The position numbers were made by a program, and so were the translations under genes. This document shows, piece after piece, positions 44,452-64,000 of a stretch of 64,000 bases of DNA; the first letter of the stretch is position 1; each line of letters begins with the position of its first letter. The notes below the pieces were generated by a model, which saw only the letters and a program-made list of their open reading frames with translations, made no database searches and was not told the DNA's origin. Source of the DNA: Gadus chalcogrammus (taxonomy: Eukaryota; Chordata; Actinopteri; Gadiformes; Gadidae); the NCBI RefSeq assembly GCF_026213295.1, contig NC_079414.1, positions 16,768,897-16,832,896 on the forward strand, read 5' to 3'.

Positions 44452-45418
44452 GTTTAAATTAGAGTTCTATCCCCATTGACTTCCATTATAAAAAATAGCT
44501 TGGCGAGCACCTGCAACAGCGATGATCTGTGACTACCACATTACCCAAGGGGGATGTCCTTGATGTGCCCACCAAATTATAGGTCCCTAGGGTTCAAGGT
44601 TTCCAAAACTTTCAAGGTACAGCTTAATCCATCTCGACAGACCTTACGGGTCCTTGTGGCAAAAAGGTTCAGCATGTCAAATAACACCCAGATAACAAGT
44701 TTCAGAATTCCTACCTCCTTACTTCCTGTCTACAAATGTCATATTATTTATTCAGCATGTATCTCCCAAAAAACACTTTGTAACTGAGTACATTGAAATT
44801 TCACCTTAAAAAATATACAAAATGGACAAAAAGGAAATGATAAATCAAAAATAATGTACAGAATATGTACCCAGTTGTTCTGCACTTTCTATAAAACATT
44901 TAATGAAAAAAATAGAAAATCACAATCAAAATCGATTAATCGCTTAGCCCTGATCTCAGATGTTTACGTTTGGAGTGGTTGATTTAAGCTTTTGCCCCAT
45001 TCACTTTCAATATTAAATAGTAATATTATAAAAATGTATAATAAGAAAAGTCTGCAATGGTTGGTAGTAGACGTGCACTCCAAAACTCCAAAACTGTAGG
45101 AGTACATAATTACCCAAAATTGGCGGAAGAAAATAATAGGACACATGATAACAATAGTGTGGCTTTCTTTGCAACCACACTAATAACAGAGTTCTGTCCA
45201 CTCTAACTGGCAGTGCAACTGGGTTGTGAACTAGCAGAGCTCAGCTGTGGGTGGTGGTCTAACTCTGAGGGGTTTCTTGAGTGCCAAGAGTAAGATTCTG
45301 GTAAACAATGAGCGAGGTACGGGCTGGCCAGGATTTTTATCTGTAGAATATATCACTTATAGCATGTGGTTTTACTGGTAACAAAATGGAAACCGCTATC
45401 AATCAATATTGACTACAG

Positions 45419-46040
45419 CGGGGGTGGGGAACGTACGGCCCGCGGGCCGGATACGGCCCGCCAAAGCCTTTCATCCGGCCCACGGAGGCAAGAAAATAAA
45501 AAGCATATAGCCTAGCCTACGATATAGTTATACAAGCATAAGTGACAACTTTTGAACGAAATTAATTAAGCAGAAAAAAGTTAATTTCCTTTTTGTTTAC
45601 TTTGGAATGTTGAGGGTCATTTCTAAATCTAACCATTGACGGCTAGCATGGCATCCGCCAAGAAAGAAAGGTTGATAATGAATGTTGTGTTTTTCAAGAA
45701 AAATGGACTGATGATTACTTCTGTGTTGAAGTAAAGGGCCTGCCAGTTTGCTTTGTGTGTGGAGAATCGCTCGCTGTTATGAAAAAGACCAACCTGGAAC
45801 GTCCTTACAGTACTAAACATGCTAGGCTAAGTGAATTGCAGGGGCAGTTACGAAAGGACAAAATAAACGCAACCAAACAAGCAGCTTTCACCAGTACAAA
45901 TGTAGAAAGAGAAAACGTTGTGCATGCAAGTTATGTGGTGAGTGAGTTATTTTTATAGGCCTAAAAAAAGTGCGGCCAGGGAAACAAAACATACAAAAAT
46001 TTATTCAGCCCCTTGATGTCAAAAATGTTCCCAACCCCTG
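45419..46040 (+). mobile_element. Internally deleted hAT-type element with BED-finger remnant, 622 bp
   Basis: Ends CGGGGGTGGGGAAC and GTTCCCAACCCCTG are near-inverted repeats, and the 8-bp duplication GACTACAG flanks both sides (45411-45418, 46041-46048). The interior keeps only the start of a transposase-like frame: an ATG at about 45648 (MASAKKER), then after a frameshift a stretch with CFVCGESLAVMKKTNLE and YSTKHARLSELQGQLRKDK. This matches the N-terminus of the fish transposon proteins annotated as GTF2IRD2-like with a zf-BED domain. The first zinc-ligand histidine seems replaced by proline (ERPYSTKH, where I recall ERHYSTKH). The catalytic domain is missing, so it cannot move by itself. 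Confidence 0.85.
45755..45958 (+). pseudogene. Transposase N-terminal fragment (BED zinc finger region)
   Basis: A 67-codon open frame begins within the BED-finger region of the element and runs through YSTKHARLSELQGQLRKDK to VVSELFL before a stop. Family members continue for several hundred residues beyond this. The true start is upstream at about 45648 but in another frame, so a one-base shift breaks the gene. A proline stands at a predicted zinc-binding histidine. It is a dead, truncated copy. Confidence 0.75.
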
Positions 46041-46104
46041 GACTACAGATATGTCCAGGTTATTTAAAGCTACGAGCTAGTTGAAATGTTTCACGTTGTG
46101 ACTT

Positions 46105-46232
46105 TAAGAAGCAGGTAGGGTACAGGTACCTTGCTCAACAATGCCTACAGGTTGGTTACTACTGGTTTGGGGTGTTGTGGATTTAACCTAATGCCTTTCA
46201 GCTGGGAGTCCAACCCCCTTAACACTACACTT
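46105..46232 (-). mobile_element. tRNA-type SINE fragment
   Basis: The minus strand reads GTTGGACTCCCAGCTGAAAGG ... AGGCATTGTTGAGCAAGGTACC. This is the same head-plus-tail pattern as the copies at 27768-27890, 46734-46818 and 50025-50110. It is an old copy, and its B box is degraded. Confidence 0.6.
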
Positions 46233-46733
46233 ACCCACCCCCATTTTTCCCAATGCAAAAGGTTTTTGAAACGTGGTGTCAACACTCAAAGTAACACAAA
46301 ACAAAGTTGAGGATTGTTTGGAAAAGAACATGCGTGGGAAGATTCACCTGCACCCAAAGTAAGGTCACAGTAGATTGTTTCCACTGTTATGCCAAATAAA
46401 CAAATTCACCCACTGATAACAATAGCTATTGTCAACCTGTCCTTTGTGCCAGGTGTAGCAATTATGTGCTCTGAGCTCAACTGCTACCGCCCAGGATGAT
46501 TCACTAGGGAAGATGAATATGAATGTATTGGTGTGAACGTGTGTCCATGATGTGTTGAAAGATAATACAGGATGTTTTATATCAAAATGCTGATGTAAAA
46601 AAAACTGTATACAATAACAGCGGTCAAAAGACAACATTGTACAATGCAGTAGTGACCAAAAGTGAGTAAGCTATCCATAGTGGGGTACAGTGTCAGATAC
46701 ATGTTATTAATAAAAATAAAGGGGTTAAACATA

Positions 46734-46818
46734 TTGCTCAAGGATGCCTCCTGCAGACCTTGGGGCTATAATGCAGTAAGTTTCCATCCGGGAGTCACCC
46801 AGGCCATTCATCTAACCT
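46734..46818 (-). mobile_element. tRNA-type SINE fragment
   Basis: The minus strand carries GGGTGACTCCCGGATGGAAA and ends in a CCTTGAGCAATAT tail, a diverged copy of the same SINE family found 600 bp away. Confidence 0.5.
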
Positions 46819-47925
46819 TCAGCTCCAGTCTTTGTAAAGCTCCATTGACTGATTCTGAAGCGAGTTGGATAATGGCTGAGACATTTGCATGTTCAAGCAC
46901 TGCATGTTTTCAGAGAAGACTGGGTGGCAACAACCCCTACAGCTTATTTCATTAGCATTCTCTTGCCGCACATGGGCAGTGGGATGTGGAGTATTTTCTG
47001 CCAGCGCTCAACTCATGAAAGCCAACACATATACACAGGCACAAACACTGCCATACAACAAACAATAAATATGGGTTGACTGGTTCGCTCAAATGATGAA
47101 CATAGGAGTGTCCTATTTCGAGACTTTTTTGTCACGTTAAATTGTGTTTTATTACTTTAGCAAACAAAACAGTCTAAGAATACTGTGTGAACATACCACA
47201 GTGTATTTAATGGTAGTAAGTCATACAACTAGCCATGATTGCTGGATGTATATCAAATTAATTTGAAGGAAATCCCTGGAAGCGCCAAAAGATAATGGTA
47301 ATTTTAATTAATGTTTTCCACTAATAATTACCACAAGATGGCCACCAGAGAGGATTTATCTTGATGATCCATGGGTAAAATAAATTTGGTTAATGAATTC
47401 ACTATAACCAACCTCTGTCATTGCCTCAATAATCGTTTTTTGTACACAACAATGACTTGTACTTTGCTTAAGCACACACAGAGAATTGACATGCAACGGA
47501 TAACTGAACTAAATATTTAAAAACCAAGACACATCGGCCATTGATTGACAGTTTTGAAAGGGTAAAAGACAGAAATCAGAGCAAGGTCATTAAAACAACA
47601 TTAGCAACCAAGAGAGAAAAAACGTAAAATAATCTTTAAAGAAGTATTAGGAGACAAAAATGTATCTGAATGTTGAATGGAAGAAAAAAGCATCTTTAAA
47701 GCAGGTTAAATTTTTACGAGCGAGAAAAAGCCAGGCGAAGACAGACAGACAGACAGACTTCAATGAACAGACGGACAGACTATAGAGATAGACCAACTTT
47801 AGTGATTCAGAAAGAGTTCAGACAAACATACAGTCCCTGGACAGGCAGATCGTATTCAGAAAGAGACAGAGGGACTGTCCCCCCTCGAGAGACAGACAGT
47901 CTTCAGAGAGACACAGACAGCTTAC
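46819..47925. other. Intron 1, 5' part, unannotated
   Basis: AT-rich unique DNA; 47230-47370 is dense in TAATTA-type motifs and could be conserved noncoding sequence. A GACAGACA-rich stretch occupies 47738-47920 just downstream of the exon 1 donor in the sense direction. Confidence 0.35.
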
Positions 47926-48016
47926 CAGCAGCCAGTCCATCAGCGTTAGCCCCCAGCTCCATCGACTCCTTCATGTCCACCCTGCAGTGTCCAGGGTGCT
48001 GGCTCATGTCCTCCAT
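47926..48016 (-). CDS. inpp4b: inpp4b coding exon 1 (start codon exon)
   Basis: Read on the minus strand, an ATG at 48016-48014 opens 30 codons (MEDMSQHPGH...ADGLAA) plus one base, ending at a good donor (GCTGCTG|GTAAGC). An in-frame TGA lies 15 codons upstream with no ATG between, which supports this start. The exon ends in phase 1, exactly what the 33628-33584 exon needs. The first residues are not recognisable by themselves; INPP4 N-termini diverge before the C2 domain, and human INPP4B also starts with about 30 poorly conserved acidic or polar residues. The assignment rests on phase match, strand, order and the donor. INPP4B removes the 4-phosphate from phosphatidylinositol 3,4-bisphosphate and dampens PI3K/AKT signalling at membranes. 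Upstream sequence is GC- and purine-rich with a (TC)n tract in the sense direction. Whether the exon continues 5' as untranslated sequence cannot be seen. It could instead belong to an unrelated short transcript. Confidence 0.7.
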
Positions 48017-48414
48017 CTGTCCAGCTTGTCTCTGGTCCCCCTGTTTCCCTCACTCTCTCTCTCTAACCCTCTCTATTTCTGTTTTTCTCCTGGTTCTCCA
48101 CTTATTTTCCCCCCACCTGGTCCCCCGATATGCCACACAACACCGACGCTCCCGGCTGCCTGTGCTCCAGGCGAGGAGTTGCTGTCTCTGGGAGACAGCG
48201 GTGCGCTCCTCCCTCCTCCTCCTCTCTCTCCCTTTGTCACTCTCACTCTCAATCTCACCCCCTCTCTCCCCCACTGGTCCCACCGCCTCACAGCCTGCTG
48301 GCAGCCAGCGTGAGGGGATAGGATGCCTGCGGGAAAACTAATGTGTAGGATAGGGAAAGCCGAGAGATCTGAGGTGGTGGCGTTAGCACAAGAGTGAGAT
48401 ACAGATGTGAGAGC

Positions 48415-48417
<3 letters not shown>

Positions 48418-48500
<83 letters not shown>
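48418..48500. repeat. (GA)n run upstream of the inpp4b start codon
   Basis: A pure GA run on the plus strand, (TC)n in the sense strand, 400 bp before the ATG. Between it and the ATG (48050-48330) lies GC- and CT-rich sequence that could be 5' UTR or promoter. No TATA box is evident on the minus strand. Confidence 0.95.
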
Positions 48501-48504
<4 letters not shown>

Positions 48505-48599
48505 AGGGATGGGTTGGGTGGTGTTGGTGGGAGGGGGGGGTATGAAAGGGTTGAGGAAAAGGGAGTGAGACACAAGAATGAAGAAGGAGAGTGAGCTGG

Positions 48600-50600
48600 A
48601 CAGAATTGATGTTATGTACGATACACAGCTCTATCCATCAATCTCAGGCTGACAGACGCTCACCTAGCGCCACCCAGGCAACGCGATGATGTAGCCTGTA
48701 AAGGCAGAACTCACTCTCTATTGCTTTCCCTCTCTCTTTTTCTGTTCATTGCGCAGCAACTGCTGCATTCAGACAAGGGAGTGGGGGCTCTCTTCTGGAT
48801 TTCTGCACTCCTCCACACCACCCAGCCACCACCTCCATCCACCACCATCACCAAACCAGCCCATTCCGCAAGCTGTTTCATGCTTCAGTAGCAAGAAACA
48901 ATTAACAAGAAGCCGACAGCTGATCACCATATGGACAGTGCAGGTGATTTCTATTTCAAGATGAAATGGTGGGGAAAAAGAAAGAAGAGCTAGACAGAGG
49001 AACATGTATGAATGAATGAATGCAAAGAGTCGTTCACTGAGAATGAGCTTAGAAGACAGCACAGGTTCAATAAGGTTTGTATCATTTAACTGGGATATCC
49101 TGCACTATCCTTTATATTTATTACGGCAAAAGTGAAACCCTTGAGAAAGCGGTAGTTCAGTTTCACTCATCACTGTTTGGGGATGAGTTTACATTCAGAA
49201 AAACACACAAAAAGGTTGGCCATGGAGCCGGTCGAAACTTAATAAAGACACCTGGTTGCCCAGTAGACCATCCAAAAGAGAAATAAAGAATCAGAATTCG
49301 AGGGAACACTGCAATCAGGTTTGTGGAAATGAACGGGGATGGCCAAAGATGCCCTAGCGAAGTGAAACACGATTTAGTACCACCTTAGATGTTGACATTT
49401 AAACGGCTCCTAAGCTATTTTCTTGTTTTTCACGAGACTGGACTCCCAGCCTATGTACTCAGGCAACTTAACCATGTCTTCCTTTAAACTCATACTGATA
49501 AAATAACCTACTATTGATTCACCTTCACTATGCCATTGGGCTACTCCCAAGACCATACAAAATGAAATGTTCTTTCAAACCTGCTGAATGGAAATGGGAG
49601 TATTTGTGGTGGAACACGCAACAAACAAAAGCATGTGTGTTCATGCTCCTAAAAGAGAATAGGTACAGTCTGAGGAGATGGCAGAGAAGGAACCAACTGA
49701 TTATAATTATCGTAACGACCGTACTTTTAGTCATCGCCAACATATGATTTCTCTCTGATTACCCACAATCTTAGAGTTTAGGTTCAGTTTAGCGTTTGGG
49801 ACACTCCTTACACTTATATTTCATAAGGACAATATTGGTGCTGAAAATGACTCCCACAAATCTGGGCTGTATACAACACAGCAAACTCCTGTGTACTTCT
49901 TCCATAATGAATTCAGAAAGTATAGCGCCCTTTGCATTATAACTGATTTCTGAACCTCAGAGGGGTTTATTGTCAAAAGGACAAGAAACGTGACACCGAC
50001 ATCAGTAAATGTAGACTTGGGACAGTACAGACTACTGTTTAAGGCGTTCGACTCCCAGCCCAAAGGTTCGGGATTTAAACCCCAAAGGCCAGTCTGTATC
50101 CTGTAACGTCTATCGGTATCTAATACAAACAAAAGACTGTAAGTAGGTTGTTCTTACCGCCAGCTATCTTTCTATATATTATTTCACAACTTAGTTACAA
50201 AAAAGAACCAGTAACTACTGTAACTACTGAGTTAACTACAAAAAAGAACCTGTAACTACTGAGTTGAATGGAAGACCTCGTCAGCGGTCCTCACAGCTGG
50301 CATTAGGCATCAGTCGGATGGTCGCAGGAGTCATGTTGTAGGCGCGTGTGCGGTTGTCGGTGGGTTGCTCCAGATTTGGGAAGGTGCCAAGGAAACAAAT
50401 GGAGATAAATTGGTCCCTGCAGGAGCAATAAGACCACAGATGAATCCACTCTACGCTCTTTCCTCTCCGGCAGCTCAGCGACCGGTCTCCCCATGCTTAT
50501 CTCTCTATCGACACCTTCGCTCTCTCACACCTTCCCCGACAGCACCAGGGGGAAAGTAAGGCGTCCTCCTTTTCAAAATGTAAGTACATAGGGGAAGCAT
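48600..50600. other. Upstream region, unannotated apart from a SINE head
   Basis: Unique sequence with no recognisable coding exon. A 42-bp local duplication lies at 50190-50260 (TACAAAAAAGAACCxGTAACTACTG). Confidence 0.5.
50025..50110 (+). mobile_element. tRNA-type SINE head
   Basis: The plus strand reads AAGGCGTTCGACTCCCAGCC then AAAGGTTCGGGATTTAAACC, a recognisable tRNA-like head with a B-box-like GGTTCGGGATTTAAACC. The A box side is short, so this is a fragment and not a functional tRNA gene. Confidence 0.55.
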
Positions 50601-50618
50601 GTGCATAAGCACCATTCA

Positions 50619-50623
<5 letters not shown>

Positions 50624-50714
<91 letters not shown>
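50624..50714. repeat. (CA)n run with CG interruptions
   Basis: Two CA runs joined by ACGC, followed by degenerate CA-rich sequence to 50772. Confidence 0.97.
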
Positions 50715-50716
<2 letters not shown>

Positions 50717-50772
50717 GCACAAACACACACACATTCATTCACACTCATTCATACACGTACACACAAACACAC

Positions 50773-55376
<4,604 letters not shown>

Positions 55377-55577
55377 GTTAAAGTTGCACTACGTAACATT
55401 GGCTACTCGATGCTTTCATAAACAATGACATCATTTTGGAAGTATAAACTGGCCCCTTCCAGGCTAGTAAAGGTCACTGTAGCTTTTTCGTTGGAAATGT
55501 AAGGTGAGATGGGAGAGGGTATTTAGTTAATACCCTCAACGCTAGATGCCAATAATTCCTTCACACTGCACCTTAAA
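55377..55577. mobile_element. Short TTAA-type teleost interspersed repeat
   Basis: It starts TTAAAGTTGCACTACGTAAC and ends with the reverse complement of GTTTAAGGTGCAGTGTGAAG, imperfect inverted ends of a family common in fish (AAAGGTGCACTATGTAAC form). There is no coding sequence. The class is uncertain. Confidence 0.5.
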
Positions 55578-58500
55578 CGTTTGATTTTAAAAGGTTGATT
55601 CTAGGATGAAACATAAATGATCACATTCATCTGTCAAAAAAAGGCGTCTCTGTAAGCAGCCTATGCTCCGAGATCGTGCCCAAAAACAAATGGTACTACA
55701 AACCATTCAAAACCAAAATAAATAGTATTCCAACCAACGACAAGAAGTGGGTGTTGTGGGGTTTTGCGCTGCGGTCATGATAGTTTTTACTGGATGCACG
55801 AAACACGGAAGGGAGGGGCGAGCTGACTCTGTTTGTTTGAGATCTCGCTTCAAATACCAACAGAAGTGACGTCACCCAACATCGCTGATGCAACATTATT
55901 AAAACGAAACAATAACTGACAATCGACGACGTCAGTTGCTGTCAGCTCCACTCATTGGTCTGAGGCAGACACTTGTTGTAGAGCTTATCTTGTTCCTTAT
56001 GGAGTGGTCAACACACGATTAGCGTTTTTGAACCACTACCTCCTGGTGCATTGTGTCATTGTGCAGGTGGACTCTAAGCCTCAACCTACACTGGGCCATT
56101 ATGTTATTCTGAATGAAATATACAACTTTAGGTGGAAAGTCAAGCATTCAATTGAAGAGCAACAAAAATACCTCAAATGTGGTTTTAATGTAACTACACC
56201 TAGGTGCCTTTACTGGGCTCAAACCAGCCATAATCCACACACACTCAAAAAGTGTTTTTTGTTGCTGTGGTTATGGCAGTTGTTTGTCATCCCCTGCTGT
56301 TGCCTTGGCAACAACAGGGTATTGTGATAGCTTTATTGGATGTTCAAGGATGGCTGCATTGTTACGGTGCTTTGTATTTTTGTTTTTTGCATTCCAACAG
56401 CCTTGGAATTATTTTACCATTAATTTACCCATTTAGCTATTTCCCCCACTCCACGTGAACCCAGCCACTGAAAAATATAGAACGTCTGGCCATATATTGA
56501 GCATCACATTTAACAAATTCACTGGGGGGGGGAAAGAAGCTGGGAGACAATGTAATTAACCTTAAGGCCAAACTGTCTTTGGGTTGAAATTGGAAGTTTT
56601 TTGTTTTATTTAAGAAATAAGATATGGAGGCTGAATAATGTAGGGCTGTAGAGATGCATAATGAGGCGTAGGAAGCGTCCATGGATGCGAGGGGGAAAGG
56701 AGCCCTCTCAGCAGGAAGAGAAGGGGAGTTTCAATCAGCGCCTCAGGATACCACTCAAATATTCAGACCAGCCCTAAACTATTCCTATTGTATATTAAAC
56801 ACTAGTGGCTAGCTTGATGGCCATAACGGTTAGCTTGATGGCTGCTAATAACTATAAAAGGCGATGGTATAGCAGTGATTCAAGAGCTTTTATGTGCTAA
56901 ACGAAAGAAATACACAACATCCAAACCATGATTCTTTAAATGAATAATTCGCACTAACGGTTCGTGATGTAATGATGATAATCTGCTATTAGAATAAGAC
57001 ATAGCATTCAAATACATGACTAGGCAAAACAAGCTGTTATTCAAATGTAAACTCCTAAATCATTCATTTCTAAAAAATAGTCTTTTTTTTGAGAAAAAAA
57101 AAATTGAGATGTGTTAAAAAAAAATATTTTATCATATTCTATGCTTAATATAATTTATTGGAGTTTATATGTAATTACACACTTAATACTGTAAATGCTG
57201 TGCCAAGATTATATTAATCTCATGATTTATTACATACCTATTGTTCTCTATTGCCCACTTGTTTTTCACTTTCTTTCAACTAATCAGTAACCATGTTATA
57301 ACACCATTCTAACTAATCTTGAGTTTTTATATTTAATCTGGAAAAATGTCAGTAAGACTTCCACCGACTTCCTGGCTTCCATTGTGTTCCCCCAAGACAC
57401 ACCTTTGGATACTCAATACAGCTTTCTTTTTGTTTGCTACTCAATTAAATTCAAGTCATTATGTGGTACGTTTACCTCACAAGAGAAAGCAACAGATGAT
57501 AGAGTTCTAAAAGGTATGTTATTTTCCCCCAATGTAGCCAACCATTATTCTTGTAAAAGTCTTGCATGTATTCAGTCTGTGTACATCTCAATATTTTATG
57601 CCGTTTTAGTGTTTTGGAACATTGCATCTTGTTTTTGGGTTTAAAAGAGTGAGCCATTAGGTTATTTCCCGACATTTGCTATACTCCACATATAAATAAC
57701 AATATACAATATAGAGTATTAATTAAATAAATGAAAATCTAGAAATTAATATCTTAAATTAATTTCCATCAAAAATATATTAAAAAAAATGTATCAAGGT
57801 ACATGGCATTCACATTGGAAAAGCACAATGCTCATCGCACTCTCCCTAAGACAATGCAGGGTCTGCATGCTCACGGCCCAGCTCAGAAGCATGCAGCAAT
57901 CGAGCCCGATGCTGAGACAGAGTGCTCTCTCTCTCGCTGTCTCTCTCCCATCATCGCTTCCCCTGCCTTACCAGCGCCAGCTCTGAATCCTTGGCTCTGC
58001 CTGATAAAATATTTAAGATCCTCCATGATTAAAGTGCATCCTCCTCACCTTGGCAGAAAATCCATTAACCCCCGGGAGAATCAATTCAATTGATTTCAAT
58101 GATATAGGCTGGAAATTGTGCATGGGGAGGGATGGGCGCAAGGTGAAGGTGTAGAGAGGGGCAGGGTAAAGAGTAGTAGTGGTTAGGCTGGGAGCTTGGG
58201 CTGGACGATATGATGGAGAGGAGAAAGGAACACGAGGGTGGCAGAGGTAAAAACTTTCCCTGCTCTCTGATCCTGCTGCACGCCACAGTTAAACAAAGGA
58301 TCACTCAGGGGCACATCGTTGCTTGCATGTCTTAGAAAGTTTAGAGCCAAGAGCAGTGCATTGACATGAGACGGTGTGTTCCTGCTGCACTCCGCAGTTA
58401 AACAAAGCATCACTCAGTACAGAGAATGGTTGGGAGGAGCTGGGGCGACACCTCCTCCCTTCTGTACCGAGCAACTAATGCCTTCAACCGACAGCAGAGA

Positions 58501-59743
58501 GTACCTTTCAACAGATGTGTAAAATGGGTGCAGGTTACAGAATGGTTCATGTGAGCACTAAATCCCCTCACCGTCACCAATACCATAGTGATGGGAAAAC
58601 ACGCATTCATGAAAACTTACAAACATATCCTTGCACACATTGCACAAGTTTAGTGAAATATGCCTGTGTGGAATTTTTCTGTGCAATGCCAAAGTCACTG
58701 TCTTAATAAAGCTTGTCATTTTCCCCCCGATGTGTGAGGGAGAAACTAGTTATATCTATAGCTATATTTACCCTCAGAGGAACAGTAACTTAAATGTGGC
58801 CTTTATACAGCATCAATATTAAATTGTCTCATTCAATAACATTGGTACTCTATACATAGCAGACCGAGCAGAAACAGCCTTGCCAACAGAATATCCATCT
58901 AGTTGCTTGTTAGTGTAATGTTATAAAGTGTAGTAACTTATTTGCATTTCTTTGCAACACAAAACAACTATACATATTATGTGGTGATACTGGTGCATAG
59001 TGTATTGTGGAAATAGACTGTTGTGTGAAGTGTAGAATTATTTGTTTTGTACACTTTTGAATTTGTTATGTTAATTGTACAATCTGCAGAATGCATGGTT
59101 TCACCGATATTGGAATATTGCTTCCAATATCGATAGTCATTGTTTCTTGTATTTTTAGCTAAACAGAGCATGTACCATTTAATCTAGAACTACAATAAAG
59201 TTCATCCTGTTCCAACCTACCATGTTGGATTCATGTTTACCGGTAATTGTTATTTCCCGTTATAAGGCTGAATATTAAAACCCTAGGGGCTATTTGAAGA
59301 TTCTGTGTGCTTTGTGTTTGATTTGGTCAATCATTCTGAAAAGATTGTAATAAAGGTATTTTTTACAAAACCGCTCGTTTCATTATCTTTTGGTCTAGGT
59401 CTAGTTGTAAATAGCATCACCTAGATTAATTTGAAGCTTGTTCATTAGCGCATTTGACACGTTTAAAGACATCATAATATTTTTCCATATTCCATTTTCT
59501 ATTTCTAACGCAGCAACAAAAGCTACCAATGGCCATCAATTGGAGCAATCCTACATTCTACAATCTGAGCTCCATAAAGAGGAGGTGAGAATTTCTTCTA
59601 GCATTAAAGTAAACCATGTGATGAAGATGTCACAAGCTGTCAAGCAGAGTCGCTGGTAAACAGCACTTAATAGCCAAGTGTCAGGTGATGAGGTTTCTTG
59701 AAAGATGTATGAATTGTATTGTGTGATTGCGATTAAACTCCAT
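55578..59743. other. Unannotated region; candidate conserved block 57985-58110
   Basis: Mostly AT-rich unique DNA. 57985-58110 contains GATAAAATATTTAAGATCCTCC and TCAATTCAATTGATTTCAAT and is non-repetitive, so it is a weak candidate conserved element. A 37-bp direct repeat with three mismatches lies at 58272-58308 and 58381-58417. An 11-bp-arm hairpin lies at 59105-59132. Confidence 0.35.
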
Positions 59744-60452
<709 letters not shown>

Positions 60453-60489
60453 CTCTAGGTCATGGCTATCAAGCCAGATACAGATTATG

Positions 60490-60740
60490 ATTCAGAATCC
60501 GCCTCTCTAGAGCCGCTTGTCAGTTCTACTGGAGAAAGGTTGTGCAACATGGCGGACTATGTGGAAGAGGGCACGCTCCTTACGAAGTTATAACGTTTTC
60601 ATTCTAAGGTAATGAAAACAAAAAACATTCTTATTTTCAAGGGACTACACACTAATTAAAATGTATTTAGTCATTTTATATTCCCGACTGCCCAATCCGT
60701 TCCAAAAAATAGCACTAAACCTACTCCGATAAATTCTCTT
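60490..60740 (+). mobile_element. Abundant teleost interspersed repeat (class uncertain)
   Basis: The stretch containing GCAACATGGCGGACTATGTG, GAAGAGGGCACGCTCC, CATTCTAAGGTAATGAAAAC and GGACTACACACTAATTAAA is recognisable as a very common fish repeat. Its ends are not sharply visible. No coding frame is present. Confidence 0.55.
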
Positions 60741-61024
60741 TCAAACTATATGTCAGCTGAACATTATGCTTTTTCAAGCCTATTTCAATACAACTGCTTT
60801 TGATTGTCTGATTAATCTTTATTTTTTTCAAAGCTCTAGTCTAATCATCTGTGCTCATCAGGAAGCATCAGCATGTTGCTTAGCAGTCCATGCCAAGGTA
60901 CATGTAAAAGCTCCATGCATATCTATTTATTGCCTGCTACACAGACTGGTGGGCTAGGAGTTGGCTAGACCTGCAGCTTATTGCTCTGAGCTTGGTGTAG
61001 GTCGGAATGCCCAAACACATGCAC

Positions 61025-64000
<2,976 letters not shown>

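Noticed and set aside
50040..50080. Possible tRNA gene
   Set aside because: A B-box-like stretch is present but there is no complete cloverleaf; context fits a SINE head.
59736..59743. 8-bp TSD for the element at 59744-60452
   Set aside because: The 5' flank AACTCCAT and the 3' flank CTCTAGGT do not agree, so no duplication is claimed.

Overview
This is vertebrate, almost certainly teleost, nuclear DNA. It has short exons with GT-AG splice sites in multi-kilobase introns, many relics of typical fish transposons, and no prokaryotic gene organisation. About two dozen nearly pure (CA)n/(GT)n runs, many close to 100-130 bp long, give an extreme dinucleotide microsatellite density. That density is a known trait of codfishes (Gadiformes), so a cod-like fish is my best guess, by inference only.

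The only protein-coding gene I can support is the 5' part of inpp4b (type II inositol-3,4-bisphosphate 4-phosphatase) on the minus strand. Four coding exons chain together with matching splice phases: 48016-47926 (start codon), 33628-33584, 27396-27278 and 18376-18260. They encode about 124 residues: a divergent N-terminus and the first part of the C2 domain. Exon 5 and everything after it, including the CX5R phosphatase domain, were not found and should lie beyond position 1. Most other long open frames are (CA)n, (GT)n or (GA)n read as His-Thr, Cys-Val, Ser-Leu or Glu-Arg repeats.

Layout in + coordinates: 1-18259 is the partial fourth intron, with microsatellites, a TTAA-flanked DNA transposon (4474-5494), a 410-bp ACGC array (5772-6182) and a Harbinger-like relic (11940-12274). 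Exon 4 follows. Then 18377-27277 is intron 3, with a SINE and a near-identical tandem duplication (21.56-24.39 kb) of a CpG-rich segment set between CA runs. After exon 3, intron 2 runs 27397-33583. The 45-nt exon 2 is preceded in the sense direction by a (CU)n tract. Intron 1 (33629-47925) holds two complete hAT-like elements with 8-bp target duplications, a LINE fragment split by a TIR element, and a deleted BED-finger hAT element. The start-codon exon lies beside a (TC)n tract. From 48.5 to 64 kb is upstream or 5'-UTR-intron sequence with scattered repeats.

The observations most worth checking are the duplicated CpG-rich segment, whose ATG-CTG-donor would splice in frame to exon 4 as an alternative first exon; long repeat tracts next to two of the four exons; a strong bias for (UG)n over (CA)n in the sense transcript; and two near-perfect hairpins. 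I found no wholly new biological system.
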